Below, piece by piece: positions 53,172 to 62,282 of a DNA stretch of 64,000 nt. This DNA is from CAIKZZ01 sp035524495 (GTDB lineage: Bacteria > Pseudomonadota > Gammaproteobacteria > Steroidobacterales > Steroidobacteraceae), in assembly GCA_035524495.1 (NCBI GenBank), contig DATKOR010000010.1:13837-77836 (forward strand), given 5' to 3'. The position numbers were made by a program, and so were the translations under genes. The notes under the pieces were generated by a model that searched no databases, had not been told where the DNA came from, and saw nothing but the letters and a program-made list of their open reading frames with translations. The stretch's first letter is position 1; each line of letters begins with the position of its first letter.

Positions 53172-54627
53172 AGCGCTCGAGGACGCCGGCGAGCCGCTCG
53201 ACGTCGACGGGCTTGCCGAGGAAGGCGTCCATGCCGGCTGCGTAGCAGTGGTCGCGGTCGGCATCGAGCGAGGAGGCGGTCAGCGCCACGATCGGCGTGC
53301 GCGCGCCGGCGGCCTCCGAGCGGCGGATCTCGCGCGTCGCCTCGAAGCCGTCCATCACCGGCATGTGGCAGTCCATGAACACGAGGTCGTAGCGCGCGCG
53401 CGCCGCGAACTCGACGGCCTGGCGGCCGTCGGCGGCGATGTCGACGCGACACCCGAGACGCTCGAGGATGCGCCGCGCGATCGTCTGGTTGACGGGCTGG
53501 TCGTCCGCGACCAGCACGCGCACCTCGGCGGCCGCGCAGGCGGGGAGCTGCGCCGGCGCGACCGTGGGCCGCGCCGCCGGCACGGCGTCGTCCGCGAGCC
53601 TCGTGACCGGGACCATGAACCAGAACGTCGCCCCGGCGCCGCCGTCGCTCTCGAGGCCGATCGCGCCACCCATGAGCTCGGTCAGCCGGCGGCAGATGCC
53701 GAGGCCGACGCCGAGGCCGCCATGGCGCCGCGTGCTCGACGCGTCGCGCTGCCGAAACGGCTGGAAGAGGAGCGCCCGCGCCTCCTCCGGCACGCCGACG
53801 CCCGTGTCGGCGACGGCGATCCGAAGGTTCGCGCGCGCCGCGGCCGCGGTGCACGCAACCTCGACGTGCACGCGCCCGGCGGGCGTGAACTTGATGGCAT
53901 TGCGCACGAGCTGCGTCAGCACCTGCCGGATCCGCGCCTCGTCGGCGGCGACGGTGCGCGGCGCATCGGCGGCGAAGGTCGCCCTGAGCTCGATCGACTT
54001 CGCGCTCGCCCGTGGCCTCAGCGCCGCGAGCGTCTCCTCGACCGCGGCCACGAGGTCGAACGGCCGCTCGGTGATCTCGACCGCGCCCATCTCGAGCGCG
54101 GTCGCATCGAGGAGCTCGTCGATCGTCGCGCGCAGCTCCTCGCCGCAGTCGCGGATCGCGCGCACCGAGTCGTGCTGGGCCGCATCGAGCGGGGAGTGGA
54201 CCAGCAGCTCGGCGAAGCCGAGCACCGCCGCGAGCGGCGTGCGCAGCTCGTGGCTCAGGGTCGCGAGGAACGCGCGGCGGGCCTCGGCGGTACGCGCCTC
54301 GAGGTCGGTTGCGCGCTTCACGGCCTCGGCGAGCGTGCGGCGAGCGGATGCGTCACGCAGCACGCAGACGAGCGGCCCGTCGCCGCCGGCCTGCAGCTGG
54401 GTCAGGTCGACGTGGACGATGCTGCCGTCCTGGCGACGGCCCGCGAGCGCGAACGCGCGGTTCGACGGCGCGCTCCGGCCGGGCCAGGCGGGCACCAGCG
54501 ATGCGAACGGGACGCCGAGCAGCTCCTGGAAGCCAAAGAGGTCCGCCGCCCCCGCGTTGGCCTCGACGATGAGGCCGCGCGCGTCGACGAGGATGACGGC
54601 CTCGGCGGTCGGTTGGGTGGCGGGCAT
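53125..54627 (-). CDS. PAS hybrid histidine kinase-receiver
   Basis: 500 residues from ATG 54627; no clear Shine-Dalgarno. PAS (about 8-110, ILVDARGLIVEANAGAADLFG), HisKA with His126 in LSHELRTPL, HATPase with LVRNAIKFT (N-box), ADTGVGVP (G1) and GGLGVGLGIC (G2), and a receiver with MDCHMPVMDG (Asp419). All catalytic residues are present. No membrane helix, so cytosolic. Co-directional with CheW 72 bases upstream. A natural partner for the kinase-dead protein encoded on the other strand, by neighbourhood only. Confidence 0.92.
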   Translation of the reverse strand: MPATQPTAEAVILVDARGLIVEANAGAADLFGFQELLGVPFASLVPAWPGRSAPSNRAFALAGRRQDGSIVHVDLTQLQAGGDGPLVCVLRDASARRTLAEAVKRATDLEARTAEARRAFLATLSHELRTPLAAVLGFAELLVHSPLDAAQHDSVRAIRDCGEELRATIDELLDATALEMGAVEITERPFDLVAAVEETLAALRPRASAKSIELRATFAADAPRTVAADEARIRQVLTQLVRNAIKFTPAGRVHVEVACTAAAARANLRIAVADTGVGVPEEARALLFQPFRQRDASSTRRHGGLGVGLGICRRLTELMGGAIGLESDGGAGATFWFMVPVTRLADDAVPAARPTVAPAQLPACAAAEVRVLVADDQPVNQTIARRILERLGCRVDIAADGRQAVEFAARARYDLVFMDCHMPVMDGFEATREIRRSEAAGARTPIVALTASSLDADRDHCYAAGMDAFLGKPVDVERLAGVLERFTRLRRPAPLATAAG

Positions 54628-54699
54628 CGTGGTGGGCTCTTCGCCGGGAGGACGCCGAGTGGCCGCAGGCACCGCGCGGCACACCATCCCGACGCTGGC

Positions 54700-55212
54700 C
54701 TAGGCCGCGTCCTGCTCTGCCTTGCGCGCGGCGTCGCCGATCAGCCGCGGCAGGTCCACGAGCAGCACGAGGCGCCCGTCGACCTCGACGATGCCCTTCA
54801 GGAACTGGCCGGCGACGCGCCCGCAGGCCTCGGGCGGCGGCCGCACCGAGCTGTCGGCGATGTGCGCGACGTCCGAGACCGCATCGACCATGCAGCCGAC
54901 GACGCGGTCGGCGCCGGCGCCGCTCGCGAGCCGGACGACGATGACGACGGTCGTCGGCGTGCGCTCGCAGCGCTCGATCGAGAGCCGCGCGCGCAGGTCG
55001 ATGACCGGGACCACCGCGCCGCGCAGGTTCATGACGCCGAGCACGTAGTCGGGCGAGCGCGGGATCCGCGACACCGCCTCGAGCCCGCGGATCTCCTGCA
55101 CCGCGAGGATCGGGATCGCGAAGAGCTCGCGGTCGAGCGCGAAGGTCAGGTACTGCTCCGCGGTCGCGGTGAACGTCGAGCCGTCGGGGCGCGCGGTCGT
55201 CTCGTCACTCAT
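54700..55212 (-). CDS. cheW: CheW chemotaxis coupling protein
   Basis: 170 residues; GGAG 7 bases before ATG 55212. CheW couples receptors to CheA. Motifs: LTFALDRELFAIPILAVQEI, RIPRSPDYVLGVMNLRGAVVPVIDLR (the receptor/CheA contact) and GIVEVDGRLVLLVDL. 18 bases after the chemoreceptor gene, so one operon. No cheA, cheR or cheB lies in the window. Confidence 0.95.
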   Translation of the reverse strand: MSDETTARPDGSTFTATAEQYLTFALDRELFAIPILAVQEIRGLEAVSRIPRSPDYVLGVMNLRGAVVPVIDLRARLSIERCERTPTTVVIVVRLASGAGADRVVGCMVDAVSDVAHIADSSVRPPPEACGRVAGQFLKGIVEVDGRLVLLVDLPRLIGDAARKAEQDAA

Positions 55213-55230
55213 GGTGTTCTCCGCAAGGCC

Positions 55231-57948
55231 TCAGAACTCCGCCCATTCCCTGTCGCCGTCGGCGGCGCCGCCGGCCGCAGCGCGCGGCGCGGACCTCGCG
55301 GCCGGCGTTGGCCTCGCGGCCGGCGTTGGCCTCGCGGCCGGCGTTGGCCTCGCGGCCGGCGTTGGCCTCGCGGCCGGCGTGGGCTTCGCGGCCGGCGCCT
55401 TGGCCTTCTGCCACGGCCGGTTCTCGCCGCGGCGCTCGGCGGCCGGGGCCGCCGGTGCGCTCGGCGCCGGGGCCGCGAGGGGGGCGCGCCGCGCCTCGTC
55501 TCCCACCTTGTACTTGGCCATCGTCGAGGTCAGCGCCTCGGCCTGCTGGCTGAGCGCCTCGGCGGCAGCCGCGGCCTCCTCGACGAGCGCGGCGTTCTGC
55601 TGCGTCATCTCGTCCATGCTCATGATGGCCTTGTTGACCTGCTCGATGCCGGATGACTGCTCCTGGCTCGCCGAGGCGATCTCGGCGACGATGTCGGTGA
55701 CCTTCTTGACCGCGACGACGATCTCGCGCAGCGTCTTGCCGGATTCATCGACGAGCCTGGAGCCCTCGCCGACCTTCGTGACCGAGTCCTCGATCAGCGA
55801 CTTGATCTCCTTGGCGGCCTCGGCGCTGCGCGATGCGAGGTTGCGCACCTCGGCGGCGACGACCGCGAAGCCGCGGCCCTGGTCCCCGGCGCGCGCCGCC
55901 TCGACGGCGGCGTTGAGCGCCAGCAAGTTCGTCTGGAACGCGATCTCGTCGATGACGCCGATGATGTCGGCGATCTTCTTCGAGGAACTGTTGATCTCGC
56001 CCATCGCGGCGACCGCGCGCGTGACGACCGAGCCGCCGGTCTCCGCCTGGTTGCGGGCCGCGAGCGCGAGCTGGTTGGCCTGCGCGGCGCTGTCGGCGTT
56101 GCTCTTGACGGTCGAGGTCATCTCCTCCATCGAGGAGGCGGTCTCCTCGAGGCTCGAGGCCTGCTCCTCGGTGCGCTGCGAGAGGTTGGCGTTGCCGCGC
56201 GAGATCTCGTCGGAGCCGGTGCGGACCTCGTAGGCCGCGGCGGTGATCGTGCGCACCACCGAGGCCATGTTGTCGAGCAGCGCGTTCATGCCCTTCGAGA
56301 GCTTCTCGAAGAAGCCCGTCTTGCCCTCGAGCGAGATTCGCGGCACGAGGTCGCCCTCGAGCGCGCGCGCGACGATGCTCTCGACTTCCTGCTCGGTGCC
56401 GACCTCGGCGGTGCGGTCGAGCCACTGGACGACCGTGCCGACGCGCTGACCGCCCGAGTCGGTGACCGGGCTCGCAGTGATGCGCAGCGTCGCGCCACCC
56501 ATCCTGATGTCGGCGGTGTGGGTGCCGTGCAGGTTCGAGATCAGCCCGCGCTGGTGCGACGGCGAGCGGTGGAAGCTGTCGAAGCTCGAGCCCACGATCC
56601 GGTCCGGGTCGAACTGCGGCAGCTGCTTGCGGATCTCCGCGAGCTGATTGCGGAAAGTCGAGCCGACCGCGTCGTTGCAGTAGATGATCTTGCCGTCGTT
56701 GTCGGCGAGCATGACGCCGACCGAGACGCGATCGAGCGCCGTGCGCACGCGGGCGTTCTCCGCCGCGACGATGCGCTCGCGCTCGGTGCGCTCCTTGAGG
56801 TTCGACTGCATGCGCGCGAGCGCCGCGACGACCTCGCCCGCCTCGTCGGCGGTGATGGCCTTGAGCGGCGTCGAGAAGTCGCCCGTCTCGATGTGCGCGA
56901 ACGCGGCCTGCGCGGCGCCGAGCTGGCTGACGAGGGCGCTGCGCACCCGCCAGCCGATCACGAGCGCCACCACCGTCAGCGCCAGGATCCCGGAGGTCGA
57001 CAGGAGCACCTTCTCCCAGTTGGCGCGCAGGCGATCGCCGAGCAGCTCGTCGGTGAGCGGCGCGATCTTGTCGAAGAGCGCGTAGGCGGCCTTCTTGTTG
57101 GCGAGGTCCGCCTCGGTGATCTCCTTGAGCGTGTCGCCCGTGTACACCCCGGCGAGCACCTTGTGCTGCATCAGCGAGTGCAGGCCCTCGGCGGCGCGGG
57201 CGAAGTCCTCGCGCGCGTCCTTGAGGACCGCCATCTTGGGCTCGCCCGAGTCGAGCGCGTGGCGCAGGTCGTCGTCGAGCGCGCGGCCGCTCAAGTCGTT
57301 CTCGGTCACCAGCACGACGAGCTGGTCGTGGTCGGCCTGGTCGGCCTTGCCGGCCATTACGATCATGGAGGCGCGCAGCTTCGCGCGGCTGAGGTCGTTG
57401 GCGGCCGTCATCAGCTTCCCGGAGATCGCATCGAGCAGGAATACCGTGCGCGGGTCGTCGTCGAGCGCGACGCCGGCGGTGTCGGCGACCGCTGCCGCGA
57501 GGCCGAGCACCTGGGCGGCGATCGCCTGGTGCGCATCGCGCGCCTCGATCGGCTTCATGGTCCGGAAGGAGCCCTTCAGCGTCTCCCAGTCGCGGGCGAT
57601 CGCATCGACCTTGCCGCCGGTCTTGAATTCAGCGCCGAGGCGCTTGTCGACTTCCTTGAGCTTCTGGAGCCCGCTGTCGACCTGCGCGGCCATGTCGGCG
57701 AGCTTCGCCGCCTGGCCGCTGTCGCCGAGTGCTGCCTGCACGCTGGCGCTTCTGTGGCCGGTGATCCCCGGCATGACCTCGCGCACCGCCTGCTCGTAGG
57801 CGACGACGTCGCGAAAGCGCCTGGCGTCGCCGATCTGGCGCTGCCACTGCAGCATCAGCACCGTCATCGCGACGATGAGCGGGACGATCAGGAGCACCGC
57901 GACGATGAGCAGCTTCGGTGCAAGCTTCAGACGACTGAGCGCGTTCAT
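55231..57948 (-). CDS. Methyl-accepting chemotaxis protein with cytoplasmic PAS and CheR tether
   Basis: 905 residues, ATG 57948 with GAGG upstream. Membrane helices at about 13-33 and 316-337 enclose a ~280-residue periplasmic helical sensor; then HAMP (~338-392), PAS (~400-510, SVGVMLADNDGKIIYCND) and a signalling domain with hairpin tip EIAFQTNLLALNAAVEAARAG-like (two parts: EIAFQTNLLAL, NAAVEAARAG) near 674. An Ala/Pro linker of six AARPTP repeats follows, and the protein ends EWAEF (901-905), fitting the xWxxF tether for CheR/CheB. Next gene is CheW. Confidence 0.94.
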   Translation of the reverse strand: MNALSRLKLAPKLLIVAVLLIVPLIVAMTVLMLQWQRQIGDARRFRDVVAYEQAVREVMPGITGHRSASVQAALGDSGQAAKLADMAAQVDSGLQKLKEVDKRLGAEFKTGGKVDAIARDWETLKGSFRTMKPIEARDAHQAIAAQVLGLAAAVADTAGVALDDDPRTVFLLDAISGKLMTAANDLSRAKLRASMIVMAGKADQADHDQLVVLVTENDLSGRALDDDLRHALDSGEPKMAVLKDAREDFARAAEGLHSLMQHKVLAGVYTGDTLKEITEADLANKKAAYALFDKIAPLTDELLGDRLRANWEKVLLSTSGILALTVVALVIGWRVRSALVSQLGAAQAAFAHIETGDFSTPLKAITADEAGEVVAALARMQSNLKERTERERIVAAENARVRTALDRVSVGVMLADNDGKIIYCNDAVGSTFRNQLAEIRKQLPQFDPDRIVGSSFDSFHRSPSHQRGLISNLHGTHTADIRMGGATLRITASPVTDSGGQRVGTVVQWLDRTAEVGTEQEVESIVARALEGDLVPRISLEGKTGFFEKLSKGMNALLDNMASVVRTITAAAYEVRTGSDEISRGNANLSQRTEEQASSLEETASSMEEMTSTVKSNADSAAQANQLALAARNQAETGGSVVTRAVAAMGEINSSSKKIADIIGVIDEIAFQTNLLALNAAVEAARAGDQGRGFAVVAAEVRNLASRSAEAAKEIKSLIEDSVTKVGEGSRLVDESGKTLREIVVAVKKVTDIVAEIASASQEQSSGIEQVNKAIMSMDEMTQQNAALVEEAAAAAEALSQQAEALTSTMAKYKVGDEARRAPLAAPAPSAPAAPAAERRGENRPWQKAKAPAAKPTPAARPTPAARPTPAARPTPAARPTPAARSAPRAAAGGAADGDREWAEF
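55294..55401. repeat. Six 18-bp tandem repeats in the chemoreceptor gene
   Basis: Unit CCTCGCGGCCGGCGTTGG, four perfect copies (55294-55365) and two imperfect ones (55366-55401), in phase with the reading frame and coding AARPTP. Copy number could vary by slippage, changing linker length to the C-terminal EWAEF tether without a frameshift. Confidence 0.9.
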
Positions 57949-58193
57949 GCAGGTGCCTCGCAGGGGCCTCGATCCGGGCCGTGTCAATGCCGTGCGCCGC
58001 GTCCCGGGGTTGCCGGTTCGGGCGGTTGCTACTGTGAGGATGTGTCGGCCGGCGGGCGGCCACGGGTTAGCGATTGCGCGCCTTTTGGCGGTCCCCGGGA
58101 CCCGATTGCGGGTTTTTCCTAGGGCCGGGTGGCGGGAAGTCTGAGGCCGCGCGACGGGCCCTTCCGTCCTTCGTGACGGGCGTGCCCGACCCG

Positions 58194-61100
58194 TCAGGCG
58201 GCGGAGGGCTGCGGGCACTCGCAGACGATGGCCCGGCCGCCGCCCGCGCGGGCCGCGCGGCGAAGCCGCGCCCCCATCGAGCTCGCGCGCAGCACCATCA
58301 GGTCGAAGGCCGGCAGCTCGGGGGTCCGCGCGTCGCGCTCCGTGTGCCCGTCATCGTCGATCGCGACCCGGATGAGCGCGGGCTCGAGCTCGAGCGAGAT
58401 GCGGATCTTCCGGGCACCGGCGCCGAGCGCCGCATCGGCGGCGGCGCCCCGGACGAGGCCGTAGAGGTGCTCGCAGCGCTCGAGCGGCAGGTTGATGCGC
58501 GCGCTGCCGCTCACCTCGACCTCGATGTGAGCGGCCGGGGCCTCCGGCAAGCCGTCCTCGAGCTCGAGCAGGGCGCCCACGAGGTCGCCGTTGTTGGCCT
58601 GCAGGGGCGAGGCGCCGTGCGCGGTCGCGCGGCACGCGAGCGCCGCGCGCTGGCTTGCCGAGGCAATGAGCGCGATGGCGGCGGGGTTCGCGCCGTCGCC
58701 GGCCGACTGGAAGTGCAGCGCCGCCGCCTCGAGATCCGCGAGCGCGGCGCCGAGCCCCTGGCTCAGGTGCTCGGCGAGACGGCGCCGCTCGAGGTCGGTG
58801 CTCTCGAGAAAGCCCCGGCGCAGCGCGTTGCGCTCGGTCACGTCGATCGCAAAGCACATCTCGGCCTCGCGCCCCTCGAAGTCGACCGGCGAGCAGTGGA
58901 GCTCGACGTCGATGACGCCGCCGTGCTTCTGGCGGTGACGGGTGGCGAGCGCAACGCCCGGCTGGGCGGTTGCGGGCGTTGAGTCCGCCGACAGCCGGTC
59001 GGCCGTGAGCCCGCGCCACTCCTCGGGACTGTAGCCGTAGTGGCGCACGGCGGCCGCGTTCGCGGCCAGGATCCGGCCGCTCGCCGACTCCTCGACCCAG
59101 AGCGGATGCGGGTCGGACTCGAAGAGCCGCCGGTAGCGCTCGGCGAGCGCCGTCAGCTCGCTCAGGATCCGGTTGCGCTCGGCGAGGAGCGCGATCAGGG
59201 CGCTGCCGGTCGCGACCAAGAGCGCAAGGAACCCCCAGAGCGCCGAGATGCCCTCGCTGACGTCGCTCGCGGTGAGGACGCCCTGCTGCGCCGCGAAGCT
59301 GAACGTGGCCGCCATCGCGCAGACGAGGCTCGCGGCCGAGGCCCAGGCGACGCCGAAGCGAATCGCGGCCCAGACGAGCAGCACGAGGGCGGCGGCGAGG
59401 ACGCCCGTCCGCGCGCCCCAGTCGCCGAGCAGGAAGAGCCCGTCGAGCCAGGCGGCGAGCGCGACCGCCCAGACGACGACCTCGAGCGGCTTGTCGCGCG
59501 GAACGCGCGCGAGCGACGGCTTCGCGGCGAGCGCCGGCACGACGAGCACGATGCCGGCGGCGCCGTCCGCCCACCAGCGCAGGAGCGCCACCAGGTAGGC
59601 CGGCGTCACGACGGGCGTGCGGCCCAGGGCGTCGGTGAGGAGCGCATCGAACGCGGGCCCGAGCCCGTGCGGCCGGATCCAGAGGTAGGTCATCGTGCCG
59701 AGCGCGCTCAGCACGAGGTTGATGCTCGCCATCACCGCCGCGGCGCCGAACAGGAGCACCGGGTCCTGCCAGCGGTCGAACTCGCGCCTAAAGCCCGAGG
59801 CATTCAGCGCGCGGACACTCAAGACGAGCGACACCGCCGCGACGAACCCGTACCAGAGCGCATACCCGGCCGCGAGGTGGATGAGCGCATAGGCGCCGAG
59901 CGCGGCGCCGATGAACGCGCCCGGCCAGAGCCGCGTGCCGAAGAGGAGCAGCGCGCTCGCCGTGAGACCCGCAAACAGCGACGGCACCGCGAGCCGCGGC
60001 CCCATCATCGCGACCTCGGGGCTGCTGATGCGCGCGAGGCTCGTCGAGATCAGGATCCCGAAGAGGCCGGCGAGCGCGACGAGCGCGCAGCCGATGACAT
60101 AGTGGAGCCGCGGCCAATGGGGTCGTTGCGGCCGGGGTGCGGCCGCGGGCGGTGGCTCGGGCCGCGGCAACTCGGTCGCCGCACTCGGCTCGCGCTGCGG
60201 GCAGTGGCAGCGGATGAGCGTGCCGCCGCCGGGGCGCGCGCCGACCACGAGCTCGGCGCCGGCAGCGCCGGCACGCATCGCCATCGAGCTCAGGCCGAGT
60301 CCGCGCGTCGCATCCTCCGGCAATCCGACGCCGTCGTCCTCGACCGCGAGGTCGAGCGCCTGCTCGGTCACGCGCGCGCGCACGCGGATGCGCCCGGCGC
60401 GCGCGTGCTTGAGCGCGTTCGCGACCGCCTCCTGGACGATCCGGAAGAGGTGTTCGCGGCGCGCGAGCGACAGCGTGACGGGCGCGGAAACCTCGGTGAC
60501 GACCTCGAGCCGCGTGTCGGCGGGCGGCGGCAGCGAGCGCGGCAGGCGCGTCAGCGCCTCGAGCAGGTCGCCGTCGGCATGGCTGAGCGGCGACACGCCG
60601 CGCATCAGCTCCCGGCAGAGCACGACCGCCTCGCGGCTCGCCTTGGCGAGGAACTCCGCGGTCGCGGCGTCGACCGCGACGCCGCGCTGCGCGCGCAGCG
60701 CGGCCGCCTGCGCGCCGAGGTTGAGCCCCGTCAGCACCTGGCCGAGCCCGTCGTGCAGCTCCTGCGCGAGGCGCCGGCGCTCGAGATCGGCGGCGGCGAG
60801 CAGCTGCGCGCGCAACTGGTAGCGGTCGGTGACGTCGAGCGCGTAGTAGAGCTCGGCGGGGCCCTGCTCGAGGTCGATCGGCCGCGAGATCAGCTCGACG
60901 TCGATCAGCGCACCGGACTTCGTGCGGTGCTGCGCGAGCCGCGCCTCGCCGGCGCCGGCCGCGGGCGTCGCACCCTCCGGGGGCCGGAGCGGCGTCTCGA
61001 GCGTCTCGATCGTGAGCTCGGCGAACTCGGCCGCGCTGTAGCCGTAGCGGCGCGTCGCCTCGTCGTTGGCGAGCACGATCCTGCGGCTCGTCGACTCGAC

Positions 61101-62153
61101 GACGAGGAGCGCGGACGGGTGCCGGCGGAAGAGGTTGAGGCTCGTCTGCATGCGCGCCGTCAGGTGCGCAAGCTCGCGGCGCCGCTCGGCGAGCAGCGCC
61201 GCGAGCACGAGGCCGGTCGCGGCCAGGAGTCCGAGGAAGCCCCACAGTGCCTCGACGTCGTGCTCGGGGGATCCGGCCCCGATGACGCCGATCTGCGTGC
61301 CGTAGCCGACGGTCGCGACGAGCGACAGCACGAGCGTCGCGAGCGCCGCGACCGCCACCCCGAACCCGACCGCGGCCCAGGTCACGAGCACGATCGCGGC
61401 GCCGAGCGCCGCCATCCTCAAGGCCTCGCTCGGCACCGCGAGCACGACCGCGACCCAGAGGGCGAGCGCGAGCGCCCAGGCCGCGAAGCCCGCCGGCCGG
61501 CGCCGCAGGCTCTCGAGCGCGTCACTGCGGCTCGCGAAGAGCACCGGGACCACCAGCACGATGCCGGCGATCGTGTTCAGCATCCAGCGCACGGTGGTGC
61601 CGACGAGCGCCGGCGTCAGGCGCGGCGCGACTCCCGAGGCGTCGGTCAAGAGTGCGCGGTAGTCGGGCGGCAGGCTCGCGGGCGTGAGATAGGCCGCGAT
61701 GAAGAGGCCCGCACCGTCGACGACGCCTGCGAGCGCGCGGCCGATCGCCGCGGCCGCGAGCAGCACGATCGGGTCGCGCAGGCGCTCGAAGCGGCGGTTG
61801 AAGCCCCAGGCGTGGAGCAGCCGGACGATCAGGAGGACGCTCGCGACCTCGCCGAGCGCATCGACGGTGACCGTGACGACGGGGTGGGCGAAGCCGATGC
61901 CCCAGACGATCCAGGGCCCGACGAAGAGCGCGGGCCAGAGCCTGGCGCCGCCGAGCAGGATGCCGCCGACCGCGACGCCCTCGGCGAGCCAGGGCACGGC
62001 GAGCGCGTACTCCTTGAGCGCGGGATCGATGGCGAACTCGGCGAACAGGACCGTCGCGACGATCGTCGCGAGGTAGGCGAGGAGCAGCACGGCGCCCTGG
62101 CGCCACGCAAAGCGCCCGCTCGCGGCTGCGACTTTGAACGCCTCCCCCATCAT
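58194..62153 (-). CDS. Tandem-duplicated MASE1-PAS-kinase: active N-half, degenerate C-half
   Basis: 1319 residues from ATG 62153 (GTG 62174 possible). First half: MASE1 membrane sensor (~20-310, eight helices), PAS (~345-450), NarL-type HisKA_3 with His467 in LERRRLAQELHDGLGQ, and HATPase with VQEAVANALKHA and DDGVGLP. From about residue 680 the same plan repeats: MASE1 (~685-1000), PAS (~1010-1110) and LERRRLAEHLSQGLGA, where Ser1131 replaces His; the N-box reads VRGAAADAALGA (Asn lost) and the G1/G2 glycines are gone (DDDGHTER, PAFDLM). So it has two sensor sets and one working kinase. No NarL-type regulator is adjacent. Confidence 0.9.
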   Translation of the reverse strand: MMGEAFKVAAASGRFAWRQGAVLLLAYLATIVATVLFAEFAIDPALKEYALAVPWLAEGVAVGGILLGGARLWPALFVGPWIVWGIGFAHPVVTVTVDALGEVASVLLIVRLLHAWGFNRRFERLRDPIVLLAAAAIGRALAGVVDGAGLFIAAYLTPASLPPDYRALLTDASGVAPRLTPALVGTTVRWMLNTIAGIVLVVPVLFASRSDALESLRRRPAGFAAWALALALWVAVVLAVPSEALRMAALGAAIVLVTWAAVGFGVAVAALATLVLSLVATVGYGTQIGVIGAGSPEHDVEALWGFLGLLAATGLVLAALLAERRRELAHLTARMQTSLNLFRRHPSALLVVESTSRRIVLANDEATRRYGYSAAEFAELTIETLETPLRPPEGATPAAGAGEARLAQHRTKSGALIDVELISRPIDLEQGPAELYYALDVTDRYQLRAQLLAAADLERRRLAQELHDGLGQVLTGLNLGAQAAALRAQRGVAVDAATAEFLAKASREAVVLCRELMRGVSPLSHADGDLLEALTRLPRSLPPPADTRLEVVTEVSAPVTLSLARREHLFRIVQEAVANALKHARAGRIRVRARVTEQALDLAVEDDGVGLPEDATRGLGLSSMAMRAGAAGAELVVGARPGGGTLIRCHCPQREPSAATELPRPEPPPAAAPRPQRPHWPRLHYVIGCALVALAGLFGILISTSLARISSPEVAMMGPRLAVPSLFAGLTASALLLFGTRLWPGAFIGAALGAYALIHLAAGYALWYGFVAAVSLVLSVRALNASGFRREFDRWQDPVLLFGAAAVMASINLVLSALGTMTYLWIRPHGLGPAFDALLTDALGRTPVVTPAYLVALLRWWADGAAGIVLVVPALAAKPSLARVPRDKPLEVVVWAVALAAWLDGLFLLGDWGARTGVLAAALVLLVWAAIRFGVAWASAASLVCAMAATFSFAAQQGVLTASDVSEGISALWGFLALLVATGSALIALLAERNRILSELTALAERYRRLFESDPHPLWVEESASGRILAANAAAVRHYGYSPEEWRGLTADRLSADSTPATAQPGVALATRHRQKHGGVIDVELHCSPVDFEGREAEMCFAIDVTERNALRRGFLESTDLERRRLAEHLSQGLGAALADLEAAALHFQSAGDGANPAAIALIASASQRAALACRATAHGASPLQANNGDLVGALLELEDGLPEAPAAHIEVEVSGSARINLPLERCEHLYGLVRGAAADAALGAGARKIRISLELEPALIRVAIDDDGHTERDARTPELPAFDLMVLRASSMGARLRRAARAGGGRAIVCECPQPSAA

Positions 62154-62282
62154 CCGCTGGCCCCCGGCCCGCACTCCAGGGCGGTTTCCTGAGGATATTT
62201 AGCGGCCAGCGGCCACCAATCTACAGCGCTGCCGCCTTCCCGCGCCAACGGCAATGCGGGCGCCGGATTGCCTGCGCCCGGA

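Noticed and set aside
55294..55401. Regularly spaced repeats as a possible CRISPR or intergenic minisatellite
   Set aside because: The units are contiguous without spacers and lie in frame in the chemoreceptor gene.
53071..55656. 861-codon + strand frame opposite the hybrid kinase and CheW
   Set aside because: Shadow frame of low complexity; the - strand genes carry complete motifs.
59040..62192. 1050-codon open frame on the + strand opposite the giant kinase
   Set aside because: Arg/Glu/Asp-rich shadow of a high-GC gene; no domain, and the - strand kinase is unambiguous.
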